DNA of 7,041 nucleotides, from assembly GCA_029051915.1 (NCBI GenBank), contig JAIDKM010000118.1, positions 1 through 7,041 on the forward strand, written 5' to 3'. Below the pieces are notes generated by a model, which was given only the letters and a program-made list of their open reading frames with translations, had not been told where the DNA came from and did no database searches. The translations under genes and the position numbers were made by a program. Of this stretch, positions 1 to 6,504 are shown one piece after another (position 1 is the first letter of the stretch; every line of letters begins with the position of its first letter). This DNA comes from Alistipes sp. GTDB lineage: Bacteria > Bacteroidota > Bacteroidia > Bacteroidales > Rikenellaceae.

Positions 1-231
1 CTGAACGACCGCATGGCAATCGTGATGGTGTCGCACGACGTGGGCACGATCACGAGCGTAGTGAGAGAGATTGTCTGTGTGAACCGCCGAGTACACCGGC
101 ACCGGTCGAACCGGCTGACGGAAGAACAACTGCGCAACTACGACTGCCCCATTCAGATCGTGTCGCACGGCCATGTACCCCACACGATCCTGGAACATCA
201 CCCGGGAGACTGCTGCTGCGACCACGAATAA
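1..231 (+). CDS. Metal ABC transporter ATP-binding protein (ZnuC-like), C-terminal fragment
   Basis: This is the last 76 codons of a gene whose start lies left of the window; it ends at TAA 229-231. The reading frame opens with LNDRMAIVMVSHDVGTI. The hydrophobic strand IVMVSHD carries the H-loop histidine (H12 of the fragment) that ends the catalytic core of ABC ATPases. The rest (LTEEQLRNYDCPIQIVSHG followed by HVPHTILEHH) matches the C-terminal tail of bacterial zinc/manganese-type ABC ATPases (COG1121 family) as I know it. Such a protein hydrolyses ATP on the cytoplasmic face of a membrane permease importing a divalent metal. The final residues HHPGDCCCDHE are rich in His, Cys and acidic groups and look able to bind metal. 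The Walker A, Walker B and signature motifs lie outside the window, so the exact metal cannot be named. The convergent gene downstream is on the opposite strand. Confidence 0.85.
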   Translation: MNDRMAIVMVSHDVGTITSVVREIVCVNRRVHRHRSNRLTEEQLRNYDCPIQIVSHGHVPHTILEHHPGDCCCDHE

Positions 232-235
232 AAAA

Positions 236-267
236 GTGTCCCGATCTTCTATCGAAGATCGGGACAC
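236..267 (-). terminator. Strong intrinsic terminator for the minus-strand 96-aa gene
   Basis: There is a perfect 14-bp inverted repeat (236-249 and 254-267) with a 4-base loop. Read on the minus strand, the stem is followed directly by a run of six T (complement of the A run at 230-235). On the plus strand the stem is followed by TGACATAT, with no U-tract. It is therefore a classic rho-independent terminator for leftward transcription, lying about 70 bases past the stop of the 337-627 gene. It may also protect the convergent ABC gene, whose stop is only 4 bases from the stem. Confidence 0.9.
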
Positions 268-336
268 TGACATATCGAAGGCGGGATTGTGCCGACCGCA
301 AAGGTACCGGCCCCTCCCCTACTGCTCCGGCGGCGG

Positions 337-627
337 CTACTTCTTCTCGCCGTTGATCGTGCTCAACTTGCCGAAGAGCTCCTCGAAAGAAGCGGCCATC
401 TCGGCGCGCAGAGCAGCGTAGTGCTTGCGGACGAGCGACTTGTTATGCGGCTCGGCGGGATTCATCGCCTTGGCGAACAAGGTGTTGCGGAGTGCGACGG
501 CCTCCTGCATGACGGTGAAGATCTCCTGCTCCTTCGAAGGCTGGAAGCACATAGCCATATCGCAATCGAAAACGACCTCCTCGAGGCAATAGTCGATCTC
601 CTTTTTCAAGGTTCTTAAATTAGCCAT
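337..627 (-). CDS. Conserved hypothetical protein, 96 aa, all-helical
   Basis: The protein begins MANLRTLKKEIDYCLEEVVF and ends FGKLSTINGEKK. It has no signal peptide or membrane segment, so it is probably cytoplasmic. The composition (Leu, Glu, Lys, Ala, one Pro-Ala-Glu-Pro break near residue 58) suggests two or three amphipathic helices. Phrases such as EAVALRNTLFAK and VRKHYAALRAEM resemble a small conserved family of unknown function that I recall from Bacteroidales; I know no function or symbol. I chose the ATG at 625-627 rather than the in-frame ATG at 655-657, because the latter lies inside the promoter -7 box and would add ten residues of unlikely sequence (MHWKNFNKDN). The gene has its own promoter (655-689) and terminator (236-267), so it is probably monocistronic. 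It is convergent with the ABC ATPase gene. Confidence 0.8.
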   Translation of the reverse strand: MANLRTLKKEIDYCLEEVVFDCDMAMCFQPSKEQEIFTVMQEAVALRNTLFAKAMNPAEPHNKSLVRKHYAALRAEMAASFEELFGKLSTINGEKK

Positions 628-654
628 ATTATCTTTATTGAAATTTTTCCAGTG

Positions 655-689
655 CAAAGGTAGTAAAACTTTCGGATTATCCCAACAAA
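655..689 (-). promoter_or_regulatory. Bacteroidetes sigma-ABfr-type promoter for the 96-aa gene
   Basis: On the minus strand TACCTTTG (662-655) matches the Bacteroidetes -7 consensus TAnnTTTG exactly. Upstream is the T-rich TTTTGTTGG segment (690-682). Its TTG at 685-683 is 20 bases from the -7 box, the usual spacing for the -33 element. The start codon at 627 follows after an A+T-rich leader of about 20 bases with no Shine-Dalgarno sequence, as is normal in this phylum. Confidence 0.7.
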
Positions 690-708
690 AACGAACCGAC
701 TACTCGGT
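687..708 (-). terminator. Weak candidate terminator overlapping the stop of the 745-aa gene
   Basis: On the minus strand ACCGA (708-704), loop GTAG and TCGGT (699-695) form a 5-bp stem that includes the TAG stop codon. TCG and then five T (691-687) follow. The stem is short and the U-tract is three bases off, so termination is probably inefficient. No better terminator is visible between this gene and the next one. The T run also overlaps the upstream part of the promoter at 655-689. Confidence 0.35.
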
Positions 709-2937
709 GATGGTTACGCAGAACTCGATCGTAGCCCGGTACTCGCCGTAGATCAACGCCTGCCGGATCGTATACCGGTCGCCGGGACGGAGCTCCCCGG
801 CGCTCACGCGCGAAGGATGCACGCCCAGCTGGAAAGTCCATGACGCCGGAGAAAACTCGGAAAAGAGGTAGGCGCTCCCCCACGAAGAGACCGCGCCGTC
901 GGCGCCGAACCACTGTCCATAGCCGTTGGCGGTGAAGTCGTAAGAGAGGGATCCGTCGGGCTGGACGGCGGCGAACTTCACCTCGCCCTTGCTGACGTTG
1001 GCCCGGTCGGCGGGCAACTTGGCGACGATCTCGTGAGGCTGCAAGACGAACGCATAGGCGAGCGCCGTGAGATCGTCGTCGTCGAGCACGACGGCAGGGC
1101 CGCCGTAACCGGCCTGGGCCGAACAAGAGACCTCCTTGCGAATCGTAATGCTACCGGGCGTCTCGTTGCCGGAAAAGTGGATCGTACCGAAGAGATCGGT
1201 GCCCGAAAAACGCACCTTATAAGGCCACTGGGCATCGTTGGTATCGTCCTCGTCCCACTCGTGTCCCATGTAGACCGAAGGAGTGCAAGCAACGACCAGC
1301 CACAACTTGACGGTGCCGTCGGGCACGACCCAGGCGGTCGATCCCGAGAGCTCGGCCCCGGTGAAGACGGGATCGCTGTAGATGCGGCGGTCGTCGTCCA
1401 GCAAAGCGACGAACCCATAAGTCCACCCGGCATTCGAAGCATCGACGTGCGTTGTGTTGTAACCCTCGGCATTGGGCAAACCGACGAACTCGCAACGGAT
1501 CTCCCGATCGTCGGACGCGGGGAGGTTGAGCCGGATGACGTTGAACCCGGTAGCCTCGGGGCAACGATCGTAAGCGACCTGGCAGAAACCGTCGTCGGTC
1601 GAGAAAGACAGCCACCCCAATTTACCGACATAGTCGTGGCCGAAATCGCGCACGGAAGCCTCGCGGCCGACGGAACCGTCCTCGTTGAGGTTCTGAACCA
1701 CGGAATCGAAGTCCCAGGTAGCGCACTTGGCGGCGTAGCGATAGAGCGACTCGTTGAGCTTATCGATGCTGCCGTCGCAAAAGAGGCGCATGTAAGCCTG
1801 CACGGCATCCTCGGAACGCCTGGACTCCTTCCAGAGGCGTCCGTAGGCGTCCAACCCGTGGGTATCGGTCCAATACCACTGGTACCAATAACTTGCGTAA
1901 CGCTGGTGCTCGTGGTGGAAGTGCCGATGGTAATTCTCGGTGAAGACCTGGAAATTGGCGGAACTGAACGCCTGCTCGGCGTAGAGCTGGTAAGACTGCC
2001 AATTGCCGCACTGCTCCCAAAACAAACCTCCGATCTGCATGAACCCGGCGTCGCGCTGTCCGAAATCGGCATAGACCTGGTACTGGAACGCATGGGCGAT
2101 CTCGTGGGCGATGGTCGACCCGGTAGGCTGGCAAGCGGTGGCGCTGACCCACAGAGCGCCCATATCGCCGGCACCGCCGCCCTCGGCCTTCCAGACCGTG
2201 GTGCCGTAGAGGAAGATGGACATCTTATAGTGGTCGAGGAACGAAGCACCCGGCTCGCCCTTGAAATTGAGCCGATTGACGTAGGTGTCGTAGTAGATCT
2301 CGGCCTTGCGGAGCAAGTCGTCGACGTCGACGCGGATGGAACTGCTGACCGACTCGTCGTTGGGATCGATATCCCCGTACTCGTCGTAACCCCTGTCCCA
2401 GAAGACGATGAAGTGGTCGGACTGGCGGCTGCGGCCCCAGAACCACTCGCTGTCGCTCCGCTTCAAGGCGGCGAAATTCTCCAGATGTCCGGCATAGACG
2501 CAATCCGTATTGCCGACGAGCGCCGCGACCTCCTCGTCGGAGAGAACCCTGGCGGCATGCTTCTGGACGACGGGAACGGCAATGGCATTCGAACCGCTGA
2601 CGATGCGAAAAGCTCCCGAACGCTCCTCGGGCGAATCATTCGATTCCACGCAGACCGTTACGAGGCACCGGTTCCGGGAACCGGGCCCGGCATCGGGCGA
2701 AACGGTGATCCATGCAGACGCATCGTCGGTCTCGATCCTCCAAGCCTCGGAACAAGAGAACGAGAAAGCGGTTTCGGAAGCCGCACAGTCGAACGACAAC
2801 TCGCGCTTGGGCCCGAGGACGATTTCACCGGAAGCGGCGGACAAATCGGCGTCCTTACCGCTGCAAGCGACGGAACAAATCAAAAACGCAAGCAGGAGGA
2901 ACGCACTCCTCCTGCCTGCTTCGAAGATGCGGTTCAT
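700..2937 (-). CDS. Surface lipoprotein: BACON-like, DUF6055-type metallopeptidase-like core, DUF4859 (paralog 2, 745 aa)
   Basis: The signal peptide is type II, with lipobox SVAC (Cys25) followed by SGKDAD, an acidic stretch compatible with surface export. Residues about 35-126 form a BACON-like beta-sandwich (SAWITVSPDAG near 74-84). The putative catalytic core runs about 163-590. It opens with EWFWGRSRQSDHFIVFW (164-180), has HEIAH at 278-282 with Glu279 as the expected general base, and has FWEQC at 306-310, where Glu308 is a candidate third zinc ligand. A His-rich stretch HRHFHHEH (337-344) follows. The C-terminal 150 residues match DUF4859 (NGYGQWFGADG near 671-681). The start at 2937 gives the signal peptide; a longer reading to 3135 would overlap the upstream gene. 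The ATG is 2 bases past that gene's TAG, so the two are surely cotranscribed. It is a close tandem paralog of the 718-aa gene, with a spacer 13 residues shorter between HEIAH and FWE. DUF6055 and DUF4859 are assigned from memory of motifs; peptidase activity is inferred. Confidence 0.85.
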   Translation of the reverse strand: MNRIFEAGRRSAFLLLAFLICSVACSGKDADLSAASGEIVLGPKRELSFDCAASETAFSFSCSEAWRIETDDASAWITVSPDAGPGSRNRCLVTVCVESNDSPEERSGAFRIVSGSNAIAVPVVQKHAARVLSDEEVAALVGNTDCVYAGHLENFAALKRSDSEWFWGRSRQSDHFIVFWDRGYDEYGDIDPNDESVSSSIRVDVDDLLRKAEIYYDTYVNRLNFKGEPGASFLDHYKMSIFLYGTTVWKAEGGGAGDMGALWVSATACQPTGSTIAHEIAHAFQYQVYADFGQRDAGFMQIGGLFWEQCGNWQSYQLYAEQAFSSANFQVFTENYHRHFHHEHQRYASYWYQWYWTDTHGLDAYGRLWKESRRSEDAVQAYMRLFCDGSIDKLNESLYRYAAKCATWDFDSVVQNLNEDGSVGREASVRDFGHDYVGKLGWLSFSTDDGFCQVAYDRCPEATGFNVIRLNLPASDDREIRCEFVGLPNAEGYNTTHVDASNAGWTYGFVALLDDDRRIYSDPVFTGAELSGSTAWVVPDGTVKLWLVVACTPSVYMGHEWDEDDTNDAQWPYKVRFSGTDLFGTIHFSGNETPGSITIRKEVSCSAQAGYGGPAVVLDDDDLTALAYAFVLQPHEIVAKLPADRANVSKGEVKFAAVQPDGSLSYDFTANGYGQWFGADGAVSSWGSAYLFSEFSPASWTFQLGVHPSRVSAGELRPGDRYTIRQALIYGEYRATIEFCVTITE

Positions 2938-2939
2938 GA

Positions 2940-5096
2940 CTACTGAACCGTGATATTGAACGTGAAAGTAGCCTTCACGGAACCGTAGACCAGAGCCTGA
3001 CGGATCGTGAACGACTGGCCCTCGCACCGACCGGGATACTGCCCGAGCGAGAACGTCCATCCCGACTCGTCGAACTCCGAGAAGACGCGAGCATTCTCGC
3101 CCCAAGTGCACACGTTGCCGCTGGCATCGAACCAATGGCCGTAGCCGTTGGCCGTATAACCTGTATACTGGTTGCCGTTGGCATTCAATCCGACGAACTT
3201 GATTTTACCGCTGGAAAGCAACGACCTGATGCTGGAAGGCTGCTCGACGAAAGCCCGGGCGAGCTTGACGATATCCAACTGAACCGTAGCACCCGAATAA
3301 TCGGAAGCGCTGTAAGCGAAAGGAACGTCGAAAGCGAACTCCACGTCGGAAGGGGTCTCGGTGCCGTCGAAAGTGATGTTGCCGTAGAGGTCGGTACCGG
3401 AGAACTTCACCTCGTAAGGCCACTGGGCGTCGTTGGTATTATCGTCGTCCCACACGTGCTGCTCGTACTCCGAAGGAGCCCCCGTAACGACCAACCAGAG
3501 ACGATCGCAACCATCGGGAACCTCCCACGAAACGGAAGCCTGCGGCTGCGAGAAGACCTCGCTGTAACGCGTGGAACCGTCGGCCATGTAAGCGACGAAT
3601 CCGTAACGCCAACCGGCTTTGGCGGCCGAACCGCAATTGTAACCAGCAGCGGTAGGCAGACCGCGGAAATCGACGGAGACGGAAGCAGCGCCCTCGGGTG
3701 CATTGAGGCGGATGGCGTTGTAACCGGTAGTCTCGGGACAACGAGCAGCCGAGACGCGGTAATAACCCTCGTCGGTGGTGGTATAGTCCCACGTATGCGA
3801 ACCGATGTAGTTTTTACCGTACTCGCGGATCTCGTCGGTATCCCAAGTAACCATGTGGGCGGCATACTGCCAGATGTCGTCGTTGAAGTCGGCGACCGAC
3901 ATGTTGTTCAACCGCATGTAAGTCTCGTTGGGATCCTCGGGATACTTCGACTCGCGCCACAACTTACCGAGGAAATCGATGCCGTATTTCTCAGTCCACC
4001 ACCACTGGATGAAGTAATTGGAATAACGCGGATCCTCGTGCAAGGTATGCAGATGGGTCGAAGCGATATACTCGGGGAAGTAATAATTGGCGAAAGCCTC
4101 GGCCTTATAGGTCTGGAACGACTGCCACTGGGCGCACTGCTCCCAGAAACCGTTGCCGCCCTCGCCGTTGGGGCCGTAGCCGTAGCGCCACCCGGATTTC
4201 CCGTCGTCCTGGCCGCCTTTCAACAAGTAATCGCAATAGACCATGTACTGGAAACAATGGCCGATCTCGTGGGCGATGGTCGAACCGACGGGCTTGCAAG
4301 TGGACGGATTGACCCACAAGGCGCCGATGGCGTTGTCGTAACCGCTGCCGGTAGCCAACCACTCGTCCTGGTAATAAAGCAAGATCATCATCTTGTACTT
4401 ATTGACGCAAGAATTGCCCGAAGAAGGATCGATGAACTTCAACGTATTGACGTTGACGTCGTAGAACTGCTCAGCCTTCGTGAGCAAGTCGTCGATATCG
4501 ACGTACATGGCATGCGAAGGAGAGAGATCCGAGGGAGTAGTGGCGCCGCTGGCACCGTAGTCCTTAGCCCAAAAGACGATGAAATGCTCGGACTGCCGGC
4601 TGCGGCCCCAATACCAAGTGCTGGAACTTTTGGTCAAGTCCATGTTGCGGAACTCGTACGGGATATAGATCCGGTCGACATTCTCGGGAACATCGGCCTC
4701 GACGACCGCCTCGTCCTGCGTAATGGCGACGGCCCCGGACGAAGCGCCGCAAGCGATGGTGATGCTGGCCTTACGGCTGCCGCCCTCGTTGACGGCGGCC
4801 GCGATACTTACGACCTGACGGCTTGCACTGCCCGAACCGGACATGGGATCGACCGTGATCCAATCGACGCCCTCGGGAATCGAGACACTCCAGTTGCCGG
4901 TAGCGGTGAAACGAACCGAAACACTACCGCCATCCCCCTCGATAGTATACTCGGGCGAAGTCATGAACGTAATCGACGCGTCGGGATCGAAGCCCTCGGG
5001 ATCGCTGCTGCTGCAAGAAACGGCCAAACAAGCGAACCCTGCGATCAGAAGTGCCGGCAAAAACCCGGACAAACACTTGAACGGACTGATTTTCAT
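2940..5096 (-). CDS. Surface lipoprotein: BACON, DUF6055-type metallopeptidase-like core, DUF4859 (paralog 1, 718 aa)
   Basis: The lipoprotein signal (MKISPFKCLSGFLPALLIAG) ends at lipobox AVSC (Cys28). The following SSSDPEGFDPD resembles the acidic surface-export signal of Bacteroidetes lipoproteins. Residues 41-128 are a clear BACON domain (GNWSVSIPEGVDWITVDP, ending VAITQDE). The putative peptidase core spans about 157-580: TWYWGRSRQSEHFIVFW (160-176), GALWVNPSTCKP (258-269), HEIGH at 276-280 and FWEQC at 317-321. By analogy with other HExxH enzymes the two histidines and Glu319 would bind zinc and Glu277 would act as base. A glycine-rich loop (about 294-316) lies between HEIGH and FWEQC. 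An HxHxxHE motif is at 348-354. A beta-rich segment (450-580) leads to the C-terminal DUF4859 domain (584-718; NGYGHWFDASG at 650-660). No glycosidase signature is seen. It is the first gene after the 5176-5207 terminator and is followed 2 bases later by its paralog. The likely role is digestion of protein or glycoprotein at the cell surface for the neighbouring SusCD-type system; this is inference. Confidence 0.87.
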   Translation of the reverse strand: MKISPFKCLSGFLPALLIAGFACLAVSCSSSDPEGFDPDASITFMTSPEYTIEGDGGSVSVRFTATGNWSVSIPEGVDWITVDPMSGSGSASRQVVSIAAAVNEGGSRKASITIACGASSGAVAITQDEAVVEADVPENVDRIYIPYEFRNMDLTKSSSTWYWGRSRQSEHFIVFWAKDYGASGATTPSDLSPSHAMYVDIDDLLTKAEQFYDVNVNTLKFIDPSSGNSCVNKYKMMILLYYQDEWLATGSGYDNAIGALWVNPSTCKPVGSTIAHEIGHCFQYMVYCDYLLKGGQDDGKSGWRYGYGPNGEGGNGFWEQCAQWQSFQTYKAEAFANYYFPEYIASTHLHTLHEDPRYSNYFIQWWWTEKYGIDFLGKLWRESKYPEDPNETYMRLNNMSVADFNDDIWQYAAHMVTWDTDEIREYGKNYIGSHTWDYTTTDEGYYRVSAARCPETTGYNAIRLNAPEGAASVSVDFRGLPTAAGYNCGSAAKAGWRYGFVAYMADGSTRYSEVFSQPQASVSWEVPDGCDRLWLVVTGAPSEYEQHVWDDDNTNDAQWPYEVKFSGTDLYGNITFDGTETPSDVEFAFDVPFAYSASDYSGATVQLDIVKLARAFVEQPSSIRSLLSSGKIKFVGLNANGNQYTGYTANGYGHWFDASGNVCTWGENARVFSEFDESGWTFSLGQYPGRCEGQSFTIRQALVYGSVKATFTFNITVQ

Positions 5097-5175
5097 AATA
5101 CTAAAGTTTTAAAGTTATTCTGTCCTGACATGGGCCACGGCTGCGCCCGGAAGTCAAGACACCCGAAACCGAGTA
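5097..5175 (-). promoter_or_regulatory. Leader region of the metallopeptidase pair; only a weak promoter match
   Basis: This short gap lies between the terminator and the ATG at 5096. On the minus strand it holds TAACTTTA (5117-5110), seven of eight positions of the TAnnTTTG -7 consensus, inside a tandem AACTTTAA/AACTTTAG. No convincing -33 TTTG sits at the right distance, and a start site there would leave a leader of only about ten bases. The G+C-rich part contains an interrupted inverted repeat (TGAC..GGGC at 5126-5135, GCCC..GTCA at 5145-5156). Expression may come from a weak promoter here, from readthrough, or both. Confidence 0.3.
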
Positions 5176-5207
5176 AAGCAAAAGCCAAGAAAACTTGGCT
5201 TTTGCTT
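5176..5207. terminator. Bidirectional intrinsic terminator between the DUF4859 lipoprotein and the peptidase pair
   Basis: There is a perfect 14-bp inverted repeat (5176-5189 and 5194-5207) with a 4-base loop. The G+C core GCCAAG/CTTGGC (5184-5189 and 5194-5199) is flanked by four A on the left and four T on the right, so each strand has a U-tract directly after the core (TTTTGCTT). It begins about 20 bases past the TAG of the 5228-6445 gene, the usual place for a terminator or an attenuating partial terminator inside a Sus-like operon. Confidence 0.8.
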
Positions 5208-5227
5208 GAAACAGACGAAGAACGACG

Positions 5228-6445
5228 CTATGCGAGCGTGATCTCGTAAGTGATGTTGACAACCGTCGGATCGGCACCCTCCTCGGGAATATAGGTCAGA
5301 CGGATCTTGTAAGTAATGGTCGAACCGATGGCAGCGTCTACGGCCGTACCTGCGGACTCCTCACCGGCCAAGCTGGAATTCTCGGGCTGGATGCAGACGT
5401 GAGTCTGGAACGTAGTAGGATCGGACTGGAGCTCGATGCACAAAACCGAATCCTCGGCCAACCAAGTAGTCGAAACACCCTCCTTGTTCAACCAGTTGCC
5501 GACGATGCCGCCGGCAGTCTGACCGATAGGCTCGCCATCGGCATTGAGAGCCACAGCATCCAAGCCCGAAATCAGGGCGCCCTGAACCTCGTTGCCCTCC
5601 TCGTCGGTAACGGTCTCGTAGACATTCTCCAAGTTGGAGATCTGGAACTTCGTGAGCTGCAGAATCGACTGGATATCGTCGGCCGGAATCACAAGACCCT
5701 CGTAATCGGGATATTCGCTGACCGAAAGCGTCTTCGAGACAGTCAACTCGGTCGCGCCGACTTTGCGATCGGCGGCATTATACTCTCCGGCCTCGGGATC
5801 GACGAAACCTACGATCTTGATCGTCCACTCGATGAAAACGGTCTTGTCGGTCTGGGACTCGTAGATGATCTGCGTAGCCTTGACCTCGTCGCCCTCGTTC
5901 ATATCGTAAACACCCGGCTCGAAACCGACGCCGAAGAACCACATGTCGTCGTAAGAGAAATCGGGCTCCTCCTTACCTTCGGCACCCCAATAACTCCAAC
6001 TTTCAATGAAGAAATAATGATCCGTATCGGTCCAGAAAGAGAAATCGCCGTTTTTCTTGAACCAATGGCCCAAGTTACCGGCCGACTGAGGCTTGAACGT
6101 ATAAACGCCCTCGTAATACGTACCGAACTCCAGCGTATTCTCCGACTGCGACGAATTGCCGTTGACGGCATCCTCGCCGTTCAACTCGCCCATAGCGGTA
6201 TAGAACTCCTCGGGAGTCAAGCCGAAGAAATCGAGAATAGCCTGGCCGTCGATCTCGGCGACGGTCGAAGCATAACCGACCGTACCGACGCCCTGCTCGA
6301 CTTCAACGGTAACCGGAATACGGAGCTCGCCCTCGGTAACGGGATTATTGTTGTTGGGACCCCCTCCCGGAGTATTATCGTCCGACGAACAAGAAGGAGC
6401 AGCGCACAAAGCGAAAGCTGCCAACGACAAAAGTAACTTTTTCAT
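5228..6445 (-). CDS. Surface lipoprotein with two DUF4859-like repeats, 405 aa
   Basis: The N-terminus MKKLLLSLAAFALCAAPSCSSDDN is a type II signal peptide with Cys19 as lipid anchor. The SSDDN after it fits the surface-export signal. A low-complexity tether (PGGGPNNNNPVTEG, 26-39) separates the anchor from the first domain. Two diverged copies of one fold follow. Repeat 1 is about 41-213, with NLGHWFKKNGDFSFW at 124-138 and a closing strand FIEWTIKIV. Repeat 2 is about 230-404, with IVGNWLNKEGVSTTW at 314-328 and closing strand VVNITYEITLA. Both mirror the C-terminal DUF4859 domain of the two peptidase-like neighbours (GYGHWFDASGNVCTW). The position directly after SusD and the lack of any enzyme motif suggest a SusE/SusF-like accessory binding protein. 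I chose the ATG at 6445 because it starts the signal peptide; the in-frame ATG at 6508 adds 21 residues and would overlap the upstream stop. It lies 59 bases after the SusD gene and is probably cotranscribed with it. Confidence 0.85.
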   Translation of the reverse strand: MKKLLLSLAAFALCAAPSCSSDDNTPGGGPNNNNPVTEGELRIPVTVEVEQGVGTVGYASTVAEIDGQAILDFFGLTPEEFYTAMGELNGEDAVNGNSSQSENTLEFGTYYEGVYTFKPQSAGNLGHWFKKNGDFSFWTDTDHYFFIESWSYWGAEGKEEPDFSYDDMWFFGVGFEPGVYDMNEGDEVKATQIIYESQTDKTVFIEWTIKIVGFVDPEAGEYNAADRKVGATELTVSKTLSVSEYPDYEGLVIPADDIQSILQLTKFQISNLENVYETVTDEEGNEVQGALISGLDAVALNADGEPIGQTAGGIVGNWLNKEGVSTTWLAEDSVLCIELQSDPTTFQTHVCIQPENSSLAGEESAGTAVDAAIGSTITYKIRLTYIPEEGADPTVVNITYEITLA

Positions 6446-6504
6446 AAGTAAATGAGTTTTAGGTGTTAATATAAAAATGAGTGAATGAAAAACTGCGAAC
6501 GGAA
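6446..6504 (-). other. Short A+T-rich intergenic leader inside the operon
   Basis: These 59 bases separate the SusD stop from the next ATG. They are markedly A+T-rich compared with the coding sequence and have no TAnnTTTG promoter, no terminator hairpin and no Shine-Dalgarno sequence. An 8-base direct repeat (ACTCATTT on the minus strand, at 6450-6457 and 6475-6482) is present. The simplest reading is an unstructured leader for translation in a phylum that does not rely on Shine-Dalgarno pairing. Confidence 0.5.

Noticed and set aside
1033..2946. Long plus-strand open frame of 637 codons antisense to the 745-aa gene
   Set aside because: The translation has no recognisable domain and is repetitive in Val, Gly, Asp and Arg. 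The opposite strand encodes a complete lipoprotein with clear motifs. Openness on both strands is expected in G+C-rich genes that avoid TTA, CTA and TCA codons.
2938..3135. Upstream in-frame start at 3135 for the 745-aa gene
   Set aside because: It would overlap nearly 200 bases of the preceding gene's end in another frame, add an Arg-rich sequence of shadow type and bury the lipoprotein signal. The ATG at 2937 sits 2 bases after the previous stop.
2092..4271. Assignment of the HExxH domains to the M60-like/enhancin peptidases
   Set aside because: HEIGH followed by a Glu and the Bacteroidetes host setting are reminiscent of M60. However, the surrounding motifs (WGRSRQS.HF.VFW before it, FWEQC.xW after it) fit DUF6055-type proteins better. 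A profile search would decide.
3135..5249. Long plus-strand open frame of 704 codons antisense to the 718-aa gene
   Set aside because: Same reasoning: it is a shadow of a well-supported minus-strand gene and it runs through a terminator hairpin and an intergenic gap.
5399..6436. Plus-strand open frame of 345 codons antisense to the DUF4859 lipoprotein gene
   Set aside because: No signal peptide, domain or promoter; it lies wholly within the coding region of a supported minus-strand gene.
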